Positions 1-8,939 are shown, numbered from the stretch's first letter. The stretch: DNA of 64,000 nt from Gordonia crocea (GCF_009932435.1 NZ_BJOU01000011.1:62001-126000); one strand, 5' to 3'. Numbers and translations: made by a program. Notes: a model not told the origin generated them from the letters alone.

Positions 1-592
1 CGAGGTCGAGATCGTTGGTCGGCTCGTCGAGCAGCACGACGTCGAAGCGGGAACACAACAGGGCGGCCAACCCGACCCGCGCGGCCTGCCCACCGGACAA
101 CCCGGTCATCAGGGCATCCTGCGACGGCCCGTCGCCCACGGCCAACCCAAGATCGACCAGCGTCGCCGGCAAGCGCTCGTCGAGGTCGGATGCCCCGGTC
201 GCCAACCAGTGGTCCAGTGCGGCGGAGTAAGTCTCGGCCGCCGCCGCGGGCGCGTCGGGGTCGGACAGCGCGACCGCGGCGGCGTCCATCGCCGCCGTGG
301 CGGCCGCACAGCCGGTGCGCCGAGCCACGTACTGCCCGATGGTCTCCCCGGGCACCCGCTCGTGCTCTTGGGGCAACCAGCCGACGAAGGCGTCGGCCGG
401 TGCGCGCGACACGGTTCCCGCCAGCGGCGCCAGGTCGCCGGCCAAGATGCGCAGGAGCGTCGACTTGCCGGCCCCGTTGGCCCCGACGACGCCGACCACG
501 TCCCCGGCGACAACGGTCAGGTCGAGGTGGTCGAAGAGCACGCGGTGGGCGTATCCGCCGGCGACGTCCTTGGCGACGAGCGTGGCGGTCAT
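1..592 (-). CDS. ABC-F family ATPase (N-terminal part, runs off the window)
   Basis: The minus-strand frame starts with ATG at 592 and is open to the window edge, giving 197 residues. Visible motifs are a Walker A GANGAGKS (residues 37-44), an ABC signature LSGGQ (165-169) and a Walker B VVLLDEPTNDL (185-195). No membrane segments are present. Two ABC domains in one soluble chain are typical of ABC-F proteins, which bind ribosomes and include antibiotic-protection factors; only the first domain is visible, so the subclass is open. The ATG overlaps the TGA of the upstream TetR gene in an ATGA junction, so the two are translationally coupled and the regulator probably controls this ATPase. Confidence 0.88.
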   Translation of the reverse strand, partial: MTATLVAKDVAGGYAHRVLFDHLDLTVVAGDVVGVVGANGAGKSTLLRILAGDLAPLAGTVSRAPADAFVGWLPQEHERVPGETIGQYVARRTGCAAATAAMDAAAVALSDPDAPAAAAETYSAALDHWLATGASDLDERLPATLVDLGLAVGDGPSQDALMTGLSGGQAARVGLAALLCSRFDVVLLDEPTNDLDL

Positions 593-1224
593 GCCTGCGT
601 GGTCTCGGGGATCAGCGGTGCCATACCGTCGACCAGAATGCGGACGTAGTGGTCGACCACGGTCTGCCGGTCGAGGTCGGGCCGGGTGAGCCACCAGCGG
701 CCCAGGGCCTCCCCCACCCCCGAGATGGCATGGGCCTGGGCTTCGACCAGGTCCACCGCAACCTCGGGTGCGCCGCGGCGGATCAGAGCCGCGATGGCCG
801 CCACGTGCTCGAGTTGCACGGCCCGCAGTTCGTCGGCCTCCTCCCCGGCGATCACCGACGAACTCGCCGCGAGCAGCATCCAGCGGCCCCGGTCCGATTC
901 GAGTGTGGCGAAATACAGGTCACCGGCGGCCCGCAGTCGGTCGACGGGACCGCCGTCCACCGCGTCGACGACCTTCGCGATGACGGCGTTGTAGCTCTCG
1001 TAGATTCGTCGGATGCAGGCGACGTAGACGCCCTCTTTGGTCTCGAAGTGGCGGTAGACGATCGGCCGCGACACCTGCGCGCCGCGGGCGATGTCCTCCA
1101 TCGATACCTCGGCGTAGGGCCGGTGGATGAACAGGTCCTCGGCGACGTCGAGCAACTGGTCGTGCCGCTGCTGCCGGGAGAGCCGTCGCTGCGGCGGCGC
1201 AGCCTCCGTGGCATCCGAGGTCAT
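589..1224 (-). CDS. TetR family transcriptional regulator
   Basis: A 211-residue protein with an N-terminal TetR helix-turn-helix (about residues 20-65, including SMEDIARGAQVSRPIVYRHF) followed by a helical ligand domain. I start it at ATG 1224; the upstream extension reads as low-complexity Arg/Ser sequence. A TANNNT -10 hexamer (TATCGT, 1233-1238) lies 8 nt before the ATG, suggesting a leaderless message. It overlaps the ABC-F gene by 4 bp and probably regulates it and itself. The upstream MFS gene in the same orientation could also be a target. The ligand is unknown. Confidence 0.9.
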   Translation of the reverse strand: MTSDATEAAPPQRRLSRQQRHDQLLDVAEDLFIHRPYAEVSMEDIARGAQVSRPIVYRHFETKEGVYVACIRRIYESYNAVIAKVVDAVDGGPVDRLRAAGDLYFATLESDRGRWMLLAASSSVIAGEEADELRAVQLEHVAAIAALIRRGAPEVAVDLVEAQAHAISGVGEALGRWWLTRPDLDRQTVVDHYVRILVDGMAPLIPETTQA

Positions 1225-1225
1225 A

Positions 1226-1254
1226 GGTACCCACGATACGCGTCGGCGGGTACC
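1226..1254. promoter_or_regulatory. Inverted repeat flanking the TetR gene -10 (candidate autoregulatory operator)
   Basis: GGTACCC (1226-1232) and GGGTACC (1248-1254) form a perfect 7-bp inverted repeat separated by 15 bp. The candidate -10 hexamer of the TetR gene lies between the arms. TetR proteins commonly bind palindromes overlapping their own promoter. The spacing is wider than usual, so this is a candidate only. Confidence 0.4.
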
Positions 1255-1279
1255 GGAGATCCGGCCCACGGCCGCCCGG

Positions 1280-2632
1280 TCAGGCCCTCACCGACCGGTG
1301 CCGCGGCCCAGCCGGTCGCGGTCCCGGTTGGCGGTGCGCGGCCGCGCCCACCAATCCGACACCGGCCAGCAACAACGCGATCGGCATCATGATCAGCAGC
1401 GCCTGGTTGAGGCCGTAGGCCTCGGCGCTCACGCCGTGACCGGCGACGGCCAGCGCGTCGGAGATCATTCCGGTGGCGATGGGTCCCAGCGCTCCGCCGA
1501 ACAGGTAGCAGCCGGCGAAGAACATGGCCGTCGCCTGTGACCGCAGGTGCGGCGGGTTGACGTCGGCAATGGCCGGCAGGGCTGAGGTGTGGAAGAAGAA
1601 CTGGAGGAACGACACCAGCGAGATGGTCGCCACGAACAGGGTGAGGTGGTCGGGTCCGATCCGGAAGGCGAGCCAGGCGATCGGCGCCGCCAGGAGCAAC
1701 GTGAAGCCGCCCAGGAAGACGCGGTGGCCGGCTGACCGCCGACTGAGTCGATCCGAGATCACACCCCCGACGACGAGTCCGAGCAGCGAGGCCAGACCGA
1801 GCACGACGCCGGCATGCAGGCCCGCGACGGTCAGACTGAGGCCGTAGTAGCGCTGCAGCAGCGGGACCAGGAAGGTGGTCAGGCTGTAGGCGGCAACCTG
1901 CAGGCCGATACCGCTGACGACCAACCAGCGCATGGTCGGCGCCGCGAACACGGTGCGCCACACGCCGAGGATCCCCCTGTCGTCGGTCCCCGGGTCGACC
2001 GTCACGGACACGTCGTCGGCGGCACCGCGCGCGGGTTCGTCGATACGCAGCAGGAGCACAGCCAGGATGAGACCCGGACGGCTGCCACGAGGAACGGGGC
2101 GCGCCAGCTGTCAAAGGCGTCGGTGATGAGCCCGGTGGTGAAGAAGGCCAAGATGGTGCCGACCGGGATGCCGAACTGCAGGACGGCCACTGCGCGCGAG
2201 CGCCGGACCGGCGGGAAGAGGTCGGCGATGAGGGAGTTGGCGGCCGGCCGTGGGAGGCCTCGCCGATACCCACGCCGAAGCGGATGAGCAAGATCGACAG
2301 GAAGCTCCAGGCACCGGCGGACAGTGCGGTGAAGATGCTCCAGACGACCAGGCCCCACCCCATGATCCGGCGTCGGCGGCCGGTGTCGGCGAGTCGACCG
2401 AGCCAGATGCCGGCGACCGCGTAGACCACGATGAACGACGCGCTGAGAAAACCGATCTGTGCGTCGCTGAGTCCGAACTCGTCCTTGATCGGCTCGATCA
2501 CGATCGCGGGCAGGGCACGGTCGTAGAAGTTCATCACGTTGGCGGCCGCCAGGAGCAGCAGGATCCGCCAGGCTTGTGGGTTCTGGCCCCGAGCTGACCG
2601 GTGGCCGGTTGGACGACGTCCCGCTGGGTCAT
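1280..2632 (-). pseudogene. MFS transporter with three apparent single-base deletions
   Basis: The protein is readable only by switching frame three times. The ATG at 2632 has a strong GAGGAG ribosome site 4 nt upstream. Frame changes are needed near 2587 (a run of four G on the coding strand), near 2248 (GGCCGG) and near 2064 (CCGGG). Each is repaired by adding one G or C to an existing run, giving a 451-residue, 12-helix major facilitator. The early motif NFYDRALPAIVIEPIKDEF and the later paired repeats resemble the spinster-like / phthalate-permease branch of MFS. The gene is either a recent pseudogene or intact with three homopolymer sequencing errors. It precedes the TetR gene in the same orientation. 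Confidence 0.8.
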
Positions 2633-2702
2633 GGCGCTCCTCGAGCTCGCTGGACGCGAGTCCCGCTGTTGGAGAGGCGGAGACCACCGCGTCGGGGATC
2701 CC

Positions 2703-2722
2703 ACAAGTTACACTATGTAGCT
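2703..2722. promoter_or_regulatory. Possible operator/promoter of the MFS gene
   Basis: Upstream of the MFS start is an AT-rich island containing TACA-CTA-TGTA, a small perfect inverted repeat. It is the only AT-rich stretch between the MFS start and the tandem repeat, so it probably holds the promoter. It may be bound by the TetR protein at 589-1224. The assignment is weak. Confidence 0.3.
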
Positions 2723-2738
2723 TACAATCGCCCCCATT

Positions 2739-2864
2739 CGCCGACTGGGCCCTCATCTCCGCCGACTGGGCCCTCTTTCTCGCCGACTGGGCCCTCATCT
2801 CCGTCGAGTGGGCCCTTGTTTTCGCCGAGTGGGCCCTTGTTTTCGCCGAGTGGGCCCTCGGCTC
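2739..2864. repeat. Six tandem copies of a 21-bp repeat
   Basis: Units start at 2739, 2760, 2781, 2802, 2823 and 2844. Each is 21 bp and contains CGCCGASTGGGCCC with the palindrome GGGCCC. The 7-bp tail varies between CTCATCTC-like and TTGTTTT-like versions. The array lies between the MFS start and the stop codon of the next coding remnant, and the last unit ends within that stop codon. The 21-bp period keeps frame in all six frames, so both strands show pseudo-coding heptapeptide repeats; I do not regard these as real proteins. Confidence 0.9.
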
Positions 2865-3130
2865 ATCCTCGAACCGGCGGAAACACCGTGAGCGTCGACG
2901 ACTCGGCCGACACCGCAATCGGTCTGCCCGCGACGAATCCGGTGGCATCGGGTAGGCGTTGTGCCGGCACGCCGCTGCGCAGGGGTAGCAGGACGATCCC
3001 CGTCCGGTCGTCGTCGACCGTCAGGGCCAGGTAGTCCTCGGAGTACCCGACGCATCGGGCCCCGGCGGCGACCGCGTGGTCCGGGTCGGGTTGGCCCGCT
3101 CCAGTGGATGAACTGTGCCAGCTTCACCAC
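2863..3130 (-). pseudogene. Short unrecognised coding segment, frameshifted
   Basis: The frame ending at TGA 2863-2865 has actinobacterial codon bias and reads as a plausible protein C-terminus (GARCVGYSEDYLALTVDDD, then GIVLLPLRSGVPAQR, ending TLTVFPPVRG). Its natural N-terminus (VVKLAQFIHWSG, from GTG 3130) is in another frame; the junction lies at GGGCC near 3096. Two added bases, or one fewer, would join them into an 88-89 residue protein. A further coding-like stretch (SHIENNLG) continues upstream to the LysE stop, again one base out of frame. I do not recognise the family. It could be a decayed gene or suffer the same run-length errors as the MFS gene. Confidence 0.5.
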
Positions 3131-3160
3131 GGTGGTCCCAGGTTGTTCTCGATGTGGCTG

Positions 3161-3793
3161 CTATCGGGCGTTGAGTGCGAGCCGGGCTCCGAAAGCAATC
3201 AGCACGCCGCCGGTGACACGATCCACCCATCGCACGAACGACGCCGACCGCAGGCGTGCCCGCAGGGCAGAGCCGCCGAGCACCAGGAACGTCGACCACA
3301 CCATGCCCAACGCGCAATGCACGAGCGCCAACAGAACACCCATGACCAGTGGTGGGATTCCCGAGACCATGAACTGCGGAATCGTGGCGAGGTAGAAGAC
3401 GCCGACCTTCGGATTCAGCAGGTTGGTCAACAGGCCCGCTGACGCGCCGCGCCATACGCCGCCTTTCGGAACCGGTGGCTTCTGCTCTGTCACCGTGTGT
3501 CGACGGACGCTGGACACCAGAAGGGATACGCCCATCCACACGAGATAGCAGGCGCCGAGCAGGGACAGAATCCGGTACGCGGTCTCGGAGGTAGCGAGCA
3601 CCGCGGTGGCCCCGACACCGGCGGCCGCTCCCCACACCAGGGTTCCCGCCTGGATGCCGAGAGCGGTTGAGAATGCGTACGTCTTGGAACGAGTCAGCGC
3701 GCTGCGAAGGATAAGCGCCGAATCCAACCCGGGCACGATGGTCAACAACACCGCCACCGCGGCGAAGCCGACCAGAGCACTTGCGACAGTCAC
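3161..3793 (-). CDS. LysE/RhtB family amino-acid exporter
   Basis: A 210-residue membrane protein with about six hydrophobic helices. The N-terminal pattern VPGLDSALILRSALTRSKTYAFSTALGIQAGTLVW is the classic LysE/RhtB signature (PGP-like turn, then GxxxG). Members export amino acids or related small metabolites. The length matches the family (about 205-215 residues). The substrate cannot be told from sequence. The stop lies directly against the frameshifted coding remnant downstream. Confidence 0.9.
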   Translation of the reverse strand: MTVASALVGFAAVAVLLTIVPGLDSALILRSALTRSKTYAFSTALGIQAGTLVWGAAAGVGATAVLATSETAYRILSLLGACYLVWMGVSLLVSSVRRHTVTEQKPPVPKGGVWRGASAGLLTNLLNPKVGVFYLATIPQFMVSGIPPLVMGVLLALVHCALGMVWSTFLVLGGSALRARLRSASFVRWVDRVTGGVLIAFGARLALNAR

Positions 3794-3852
3794 GCCGTCA
3801 ACCTAACACCGGGCGATCCGCCTACCTCGCCACTCGCGGTTCTGGAAATGAC

Positions 3853-3889
3853 GAAACCCAGGTCAGAAATCTACTCCGACCTGGGTTTC
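3853..3889 (-). terminator. Hairpin terminator downstream of tRNA-Ala
   Basis: Perfect 12-bp inverted repeat GAAACCCAGGTC / GACCTGGGTTTC (3853-3864 and 3878-3889) with a 13-nt loop. It begins 6 nt beyond the 3' end of the tRNA. On the minus strand the stem is followed by a short mixed tail rather than a long U-run. Confidence 0.7.
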
Positions 3890-3894
3890 TACGG

Positions 3895-3967
3895 TGGAGC
3901 TAAGGGGACTCGAACCCCTGACCCCCACACTGCCAGTGTGGTGCGCTACCAGCTGCGCCATAGCCCC
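3895..3967 (-). tRNA. tRNA-Ala (anticodon GGC)
   Basis: A 73-nt cloverleaf on the minus strand. The acceptor stem GGGGCTA pairs with TAGCTCC, with discriminator A at 3895. The anticodon loop is CTGGCAG on a CCACA/TGTGG stem, giving GGC (alanine). The T-arm contains GGTTCGAGTCC. CCA is not encoded. Confidence 0.95.
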
Positions 3968-3970
3968 GTT

Positions 3971-4034
3971 GTGTAGTTTTCACTCGCGCTCGCGGACCCC
4001 TTCGGGCGTCGCAAGCGCATTAGCGAAACTACAC
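3971..4034. repeat. 64-bp imperfect palindrome (REP/MITE-like)
   Basis: The ends GTGTAGTTT (3971-3979) and AAACTACAC (4026-4034) are a perfect 9-bp inverted repeat. The interior continues as an imperfect stem (GCGCT.GCG against CGC.AGCGC, then CCC..GGG at the centre). The whole segment could fold into one long hairpin. It occupies the space between the tRNA and the DsbA-like gene. Confidence 0.7.
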
Positions 4035-4043
4035 CATGGCGAT

Positions 4044-4070
4044 GACCGCCTCCAAATCGCGGAGGCGGTC
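4044..4070 (-). terminator. Hairpin terminator of the DsbA-like gene
   Basis: GACCGCCTCC (4044-4053) and GGAGGCGGTC (4061-4070) form a perfect 10-bp stem with a 7-nt loop. It lies 7 nt beyond the stop codon of the minus-strand DsbA-like gene. No U-run follows. Confidence 0.65.
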
Positions 4071-4077
4071 ACCGCGA

Positions 4078-4827
4078 CTACTGCTGGTCCTTCAAGATGT
4101 TCTTCAACCAGTCCGGGTTGGAGTGGTCGACCTTCTTGCCCTCCAGCAGCACCGACGGCGTGCTGACATTGCCGCCAACGGCCTTCGACAGCTGGTTCAC
4201 CGACTCCTGGGCGGCCTTGGCCGCGGCATCGACCTGGGTGCCGTTGGCGATGCAGCGCTGGGTGGCCTCGTTGGCGCCGGCCTCACGCGCAATCTTCGCC
4301 AGATCGTCGTTGCTGTGGTCGCTGCTGCCGCCCTCCATCGGCTGCTGCTGGAACAGCGCGCTGTGGAACTTGAGGAACAGTTCCTGGTTCTTCTCCCCCG
4401 CCACACACTGCATTGCGGCGGCGGCTCGGGTGGAGTAGTCCCGCGACGGCGAGCTCTCGTTGAGGAAGTTCAGCATGTGGAACCGCACGCGGAGCTTGCC
4501 GCCGCGGACCGCGTCGGCAACCTCTTCGCCCTGGGACTTCTCGAACATGCCGCAAGCCGGGCACAGCGCGTCCTCGAATAGGTCGATCGTCACCGGCGCG
4601 GTCGCCGAGCCGACGGTCAGATCCGTGTTTCCCGAGGTGACGGTCCCGTTGGGATCCAGACCGGAGTCCTTCTCGCGGTTCGCGGTCAGCACGACACCGC
4701 CGATGATCAGTGCGGCCAGCACGATCACCGAAATGGTCACGAGAACGTAGGTCAGCACGTTCGACGTCGACTGGGGCTTGTAGCCGCCCCGCACATTGGG
4801 AATCGCGGGGCCCGATTTGGCACTCAC
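4078..4827 (-). CDS. Membrane-anchored DsbA-like thioredoxin-fold protein
   Basis: A 249-residue protein. One transmembrane helix (about residues 25-49) follows a short cytoplasmic N-terminus and places the thioredoxin domain outside the membrane. The active site CPAC is at residues 89-92 after FEDALCPAC, and the cis-proline loop reads STPSV near residue 221. Two further cysteines (MQC, RC) occur. The family introduces or shuffles disulfides in exported proteins; in mycobacteria, paralogues with one N-terminal helix are common. It is monocistronic, with its own terminator. The redox direction is not determined. Confidence 0.9.
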   Translation of the reverse strand: MSAKSGPAIPNVRGGYKPQSTSNVLTYVLVTISVIVLAALIIGGVVLTANREKDSGLDPNGTVTSGNTDLTVGSATAPVTIDLFEDALCPACGMFEKSQGEEVADAVRGGKLRVRFHMLNFLNESSPSRDYSTRAAAAMQCVAGEKNQELFLKFHSALFQQQPMEGGSSDHSNDDLAKIAREAGANEATQRCIANGTQVDAAAKAAQESVNQLSKAVGGNVSTPSVLLEGKKVDHSNPDWLKNILKDQQ

Positions 4828-4906
4828 GTGATGGCTCCTTGTATCCGGAAAGGGTTTACCTGGGCAAGAACGCTACCCGAGCGGCACTGAGACCCGTCTG
4901 AGACTC

Positions 4907-6544
4907 TCACCGCTGGGCCAGCACCGCGTCGACCAGTTCCTGCGCCTGCTGCTGCACCGCGCGCAGGTGGTCGTCGCCGCGGAAGGATTCGGCATAGATC
5001 TTGTACACGTCTTCGGTTCCCGACGGCCGGGCCGCGAACCAGGCGTTGGCCGTGGTCACCTTCAGCCCGCCGATCGGGGCGTCGTTGCCCGGCGCGCGGG
5101 TGAGGACCGCGGTGATCTCCTCGCCGGCGAGTTCGCGCGCGGTGACGCGGTCGGGGGTCAGTGCCGCGAGCACCGCCTTCTGCTCGCGGTCGGCCGGGGC
5201 GTCGACGCGCGCATACGACGAGGTGCCGTAGCGCTGGGCCAGCTCGGCGAACCGCTCGCTGGGGCTGCGCCCGGTGACGGCCAGGATCTCCGCCGCCAAC
5301 AGCGCCAAGATGATCCCGTCTTTGTCGGTCGACCACGGTCGGCCGTCGAACCGCAGGAACGACGCCCCGGCGCTCTCCTCGCCGCCGAAGGCGATGTCCC
5401 CGCTCAACAACCCGTCGACGAACCATTTGAAGCCGACCGGCACCTCGACGAGGCGGCGCCCGATCCCGGCGACCACCCGGTCGATCAACGACGACGAGAC
5501 GATCGTCTTCCCGACGGCCGCGTCAGCACCCCACCCGTCGCGGTGGGTGAACAGGTAGTCGATGACGACGGCCAGATAGTGGTTGGGGTTCATCAACCCG
5601 CCGTCGGGGGTCACGATCCCGTGCCGGTCGGAGTCGGCATCGTTGCCGGTGGCGATGTCGTAGCGGTCCTTCGCGCCGATCAGCGATGCCATCGCGTTGG
5701 GCGAACTGCAGTCCATCCGGATCTTGCCGTCGGTGTCGAGGGTCATGAAGCGAAACGTCGGATCGGTGGCCGGGTTGACCACCGTCAACGACGGCAGGAA
5801 CCGCTCGCCGATTGCCGCCCAATAGTCCACCGAGGCGCCGCCGAGGGGGTCGGCACCGATCTTGACCCCGGCGTCGGCGATGGCGGCCAGGTCGACCACC
5901 GACCCGAGTGCGTCGAGGTAGTGGTCGAGAAACGAGTAGTCCGCCGCCGCCGCGCGCGCCTTCTCGAACGGCACCCGGTGCACCGACCGCATCCCTTCGG
6001 CGAGGATCTGGTTGGCGCGGCTGGCAATGGTGGCGGTGACCGCCGAATCGGCCGGCCCGCCCGACGGCGGGTTGTACTTGAACCCGCCGTCGCGCGGCGG
6101 GTTGTGGCTGGGCGTGACGACGATCCCGTCGGCGCGCGCCTCGTTGTTCTCGTTGAATTCGAGGATGGCGCGGCTGATCGCGGGGGTGGGCGTCACCGCG
6201 TCGCCGGTCGCGGTGCGCACGTCGACGCCGCCGGCCACGAGCACCTCCAGCGCGGTCCGCCACGCCGGGATCGACAGGGCGTGGGTGTCGAACCCGATGA
6301 ACAGCGGACCGGTGATCCCGGCCTGAGAGCGGTATTCGACGATGGCCTGGGTCGTCGCCAGGATGTGCGGCTCGTTGAATGCCCCGTCGAGACTGGACCC
6401 GCGGTGCCCCGAGGTCCCGAAAACCACCTGTTGGCCGGGGTCGTGCGGATCGGGCGCCAGTTCGTAGTAGGCCCGCTCAACGGCGGCGACGTCGATGAGG
6501 TCCTCGGCGGTGGCCGGTGTGCCGGCACGCGGATGGGCAGCCAT
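4907..6544 (-). CDS. pgm: Phosphoglucomutase, alpha-D-glucose specific
   Basis: A 545-residue protein interconverting glucose 1-phosphate and glucose 6-phosphate, linking glycolysis with glycogen, trehalose and cell-wall sugar precursors. Motifs are FGTSGHRG (42-49), the phosphoserine loop TPSHNP (144-149, catalytic Ser146) and a metal loop with DADSDRHG. The C-terminal RPSGTED motif is present. I start it at ATG 6544 (MAAHPRAG); the open frame continues upstream but overlaps the divergent hydrolase gene and has no family similarity. Length matches the E. coli Pgm type. Confidence 0.96.
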   Translation of the reverse strand: MAAHPRAGTPATAEDLIDVAAVERAYYELAPDPHDPGQQVVFGTSGHRGSSLDGAFNEPHILATTQAIVEYRSQAGITGPLFIGFDTHALSIPAWRTALEVLVAGGVDVRTATGDAVTPTPAISRAILEFNENNEARADGIVVTPSHNPPRDGGFKYNPPSGGPADSAVTATIASRANQILAEGMRSVHRVPFEKARAAAADYSFLDHYLDALGSVVDLAAIADAGVKIGADPLGGASVDYWAAIGERFLPSLTVVNPATDPTFRFMTLDTDGKIRMDCSSPNAMASLIGAKDRYDIATGNDADSDRHGIVTPDGGLMNPNHYLAVVIDYLFTHRDGWGADAAVGKTIVSSSLIDRVVAGIGRRLVEVPVGFKWFVDGLLSGDIAFGGEESAGASFLRFDGRPWSTDKDGIILALLAAEILAVTGRSPSERFAELAQRYGTSSYARVDAPADREQKAVLAALTPDRVTARELAGEEITAVLTRAPGNDAPIGGLKVTTANAWFAARPSGTEDVYKIYAESFRGDDHLRAVQQQAQELVDAVLAQR

Positions 6545-6571
6545 GGTGCCCAGTCTGCCACCATTGCCGGT

Positions 6572-7159
6572 ATGGCTCCTCGACTCGGCGTTCTCGTTCT
6601 GCCCGGCGGTACCGACTTCTCCTACAAGCCGTTTTCGCCACTCCAGGGCTCGGCGATGCGCATGTATCCGTTCACCTGGTCGCTGCAGGCGCGCTTCCGC
6701 GGTGCCGTCGACGTCGAGCAGGTGCGCTACCGCGTCTACGGCTGGAACGGCGGCCAGGCCAGCCCCATGTGGCACGCCCGCGCCGCGTTGGAGACGATGA
6801 CCCGCCGCAATCCGGGGATGCCCGTCGCGGTCATCGGCCATTCGATGGGCGGGCGCGTGGCCGCTCAACTCGGGGCCGACCGCCGGGTCCTCGGCATCCT
6901 CGGGCTCGCACCGTGGTGGCAGTTCGCCGATTGGCGCGAAATCCACGGCGGGGCCAGGGTTCTCGCCGTGCACGGCTCGGCGGACCGGACCACCTTCGCC
7001 CACCGGACGGCCAAGGGCGTCGACGAACTGCGCGAGCGCGGGGTCGACGCGACCTACGTCGAGGTTCCCGGTGGCGGGCACGCCATGCTCGACCACCTCG
7101 GCACCTGGCAGGGGTCGGCCATCGGCTTCATCGACGGCCTGCTGCGCGACCTGCGCTGA
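6572..7159 (+). CDS. Alpha/beta hydrolase
   Basis: A 195-residue alpha/beta-hydrolase-fold protein. The nucleophile elbow is GHSMGG (residues 89-94, Ser91). An acidic residue in HGSADRTT and a late histidine in GGGHAML complete a plausible catalytic triad. It has no signal peptide, so is cytoplasmic. It is divergent from pgm, with 27 bp between the starts, and its TGA abuts the next convergent stop directly. The substrate is unknown; the small size suggests an esterase or dienelactone-hydrolase-like enzyme. Confidence 0.85.
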   Translation: MAPRLGVLVLPGGTDFSYKPFSPLQGSAMRMYPFTWSLQARFRGAVDVEQVRYRVYGWNGGQASPMWHARAALETMTRRNPGMPVAVIGHSMGGRVAAQLGADRRVLGILGLAPWWQFADWREIHGGARVLAVHGSADRTTFAHRTAKGVDELRERGVDATYVEVPGGGHAMLDHLGTWQGSAIGFIDGLLRDLR

Positions 7160-7882
7160 TCAGCCCGCCGGGCGCAGACCGGGGTCGGTCCGGCCCGCCC
7201 GGGACACCATGACGAGGCTGACGACCAGCACCCAGGTCGGGAAGGACAGCGTCACCCACTGCGACAGGTCGCCGATCACCAGCAGCGTCAGCGCACCCGC
7301 GTAGGTGACCAGTGCGAGCCACTTCGGCATCAGCCGGGTCTTCCACCAGATCGTCGCCAGCGAGATCATGAAGACCGCGGCCATCCGCAGGGCGAACGTC
7401 TTGCTCGCGGTGGCCGCCGCTGCGGCCCCGAAGCTCACCACGCCGGGCGGGAGGTGCGGATCGCCGTGCGCGGTCCCCGTCACCAGACCCGCGGCGATCG
7501 CCGTGGCGACGAACATCATCGTCAAGAAGACGATCCCGCTCGCGAGGAACACCGTGGCGTAGAAGCGGTCCTCGGCCCGGCCCAAGCCGTCGCGGATCAC
7601 CGCGATGAACCAGAGGAAGGCGATGCCGGCGAAGGGCATCAGCTTCATCGCGATTGTCAGCCGGGTGCGCCGCTCGTCGGAAAGCGGTGCACCCGAAGCG
7701 AAGTCGTGCTCGAGCGTGCCGTGCAACAGGACCAAGACGATCGCGAACAGGACGGCGAAGACGATGCCGGCCACCGCCGCCATGCGCGGTGCGGTGAGCA
7801 TCTTGGGCGCCGCCAAGACGCCGGTCTCACCCTCGTCGCCGGTCTCGCCCTGGCCAACTGTCTCGCGCGTGTACCCGCCCAT
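7160..7882 (-). CDS. Integral membrane protein of unknown function
   Basis: A 240-residue protein with a polar, acidic N-terminal stretch (about 25 residues) and about six hydrophobic segments (first near residue 35, last near 215). I do not recognise the family. Its stop codon directly abuts that of the alpha/beta hydrolase on the other strand. The start at 7882 (MGGYTRETVG) is the furthest plausible ATG; a start at residue 28 (MLTAPRM) is possible. Confidence 0.75.
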   Translation of the reverse strand: MGGYTRETVGQGETGDEGETGVLAAPKMLTAPRMAAVAGIVFAVLFAIVLVLLHGTLEHDFASGAPLSDERRTRLTIAMKLMPFAGIAFLWFIAVIRDGLGRAEDRFYATVFLASGIVFLTMMFVATAIAAGLVTGTAHGDPHLPPGVVSFGAAAAATASKTFALRMAAVFMISLATIWWKTRLMPKWLALVTYAGALTLLVIGDLSQWVTLSFPTWVLVVSLVMVSRAGRTDPGLRPAG

Positions 7883-7988
7883 ACCGGTGTCCCGTCATCG
7901 CAGGAGATGGCCATCGGCACGGCGCCAATTGCCCACCGACCACGGTAGGCGACGGGGAATGAGGGCGCCACTCGATCCGACGAACCGG

Positions 7989-8939
7989 CTAGCCCGACAC
8001 CAACTCGTGGGCGCGGTCGCGCAACTCCTCGTGGATGGCGGCCCGGATCGCCTCGACCACCGGATTGGAGATGCGTTCCCGCCGGGCGGCGAGGGTGAAG
8101 CCCAACCGCACCGCCACCTCGTCGGCGAGGACGCGTCGCAGCTCCGGGTGCCGCCGCGCGACGAACACCGGCAGCAACCCGATACCGCCCCCGGCCCGGG
8201 TCGCCTCGACCTGCCCGAAGATGCTCGTCGAGCCGAACTGGGCGACCATCCCGGGGATGTGCTTGTCCAGATCGAGGTCCTCCACCCGCAGCAGCGAGTC
8301 GACGTACCAGATCAGCGGATGTCCGCGCAGTTCGGCCACCGTGGCCGGCACGCCGTGCGCGTCGAGGTACCCGTCGGTGGCGTACAGCCCCAATTCGTAA
8401 ACGGCGATCTGCTCGCTGACGAGCTGCCTACTCATGGCCTCGCCCACCGAGACGGCGACGTCGAAGCCGGACTGGAACAGATTCAGCTGCCGGGTGGTGG
8501 TGATGAGTTCGACGGTCAGATCGGGATGCCGTTCCCGCAGCCGCACCAATGCCGGGGCGATGAAGTACGCGCCGAATCCGTCGGGCGCGGTCACCCGGGC
8601 GTGGCCGCGCAGCGCCGACGCACTGCTTCCCGCCACCGCCGCGACGGCATCCCCGACCGCCGCCTCGATCGCCCCGGCCGCCGCGGCGACGGTCCGACCG
8701 GTCTCGGTCAACACCCAGCCCGACACCCCGTTCTCGACGAGGCGGACACCCAGCGCCTTCTCCAGCGCACGGATGCGCCGGGTCACCGTGCTGGTGTCGA
8801 CGCCGAGATTGGCGGCCGCCACCGAACGACTGCCGGTCTGGGCGACGGCGTGCAGGAAGCGCAGGTCATCGGCCCTAATGTCCTCGGCCGACACCGATCC
8901 GGTGGACGAGTCGCCGGGGCCGGGGTGCTGCTGCGCCAT
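7989..8939 (-). CDS. LysR family transcriptional regulator
   Basis: A 316-residue LysR-type regulator. The winged helix-turn-helix lies at about residues 24-85 (DDLRFLHAVAQTGSRSVAAANLGVDTSTVTRRIRALEKALG), followed by a two-lobed substrate-binding domain. The N-terminal 20 residues are a polar extension. LysR proteins usually act on a divergent neighbour. Here upstream DNA (8940-9152) holds no convincing gene, so the target is unclear. Family length is 290-320 residues. Confidence 0.92.
   Translation of the reverse strand: MAQQHPGPGDSSTGSVSAEDIRADDLRFLHAVAQTGSRSVAAANLGVDTSTVTRRIRALEKALGVRLVENGVSGWVLTETGRTVAAAAGAIEAAVGDAVAAVAGSSASALRGHARVTAPDGFGAYFIAPALVRLRERHPDLTVELITTTRQLNLFQSGFDVAVSVGEAMSRQLVSEQIAVYELGLYATDGYLDAHGVPATVAELRGHPLIWYVDSLLRVEDLDLDKHIPGMVAQFGSTSIFGQVEATRAGGGIGLLPVFVARRHPELRRVLADEVAVRLGFTLAARRERISNPVVEAIRAAIHEELRDRAHELVSG

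Noticed and set aside
2739..2864. CRISPR array
   Set aside because: The units are contiguous 21-mers without unique spacers, and no cas genes are nearby.
2795..3130. 111-codon ORF starting VVKLAQ as written
   Set aside because: Only its first 12 residues look protein-like; the rest is Arg/Pro-rich out-of-frame sequence running into the tandem repeat.
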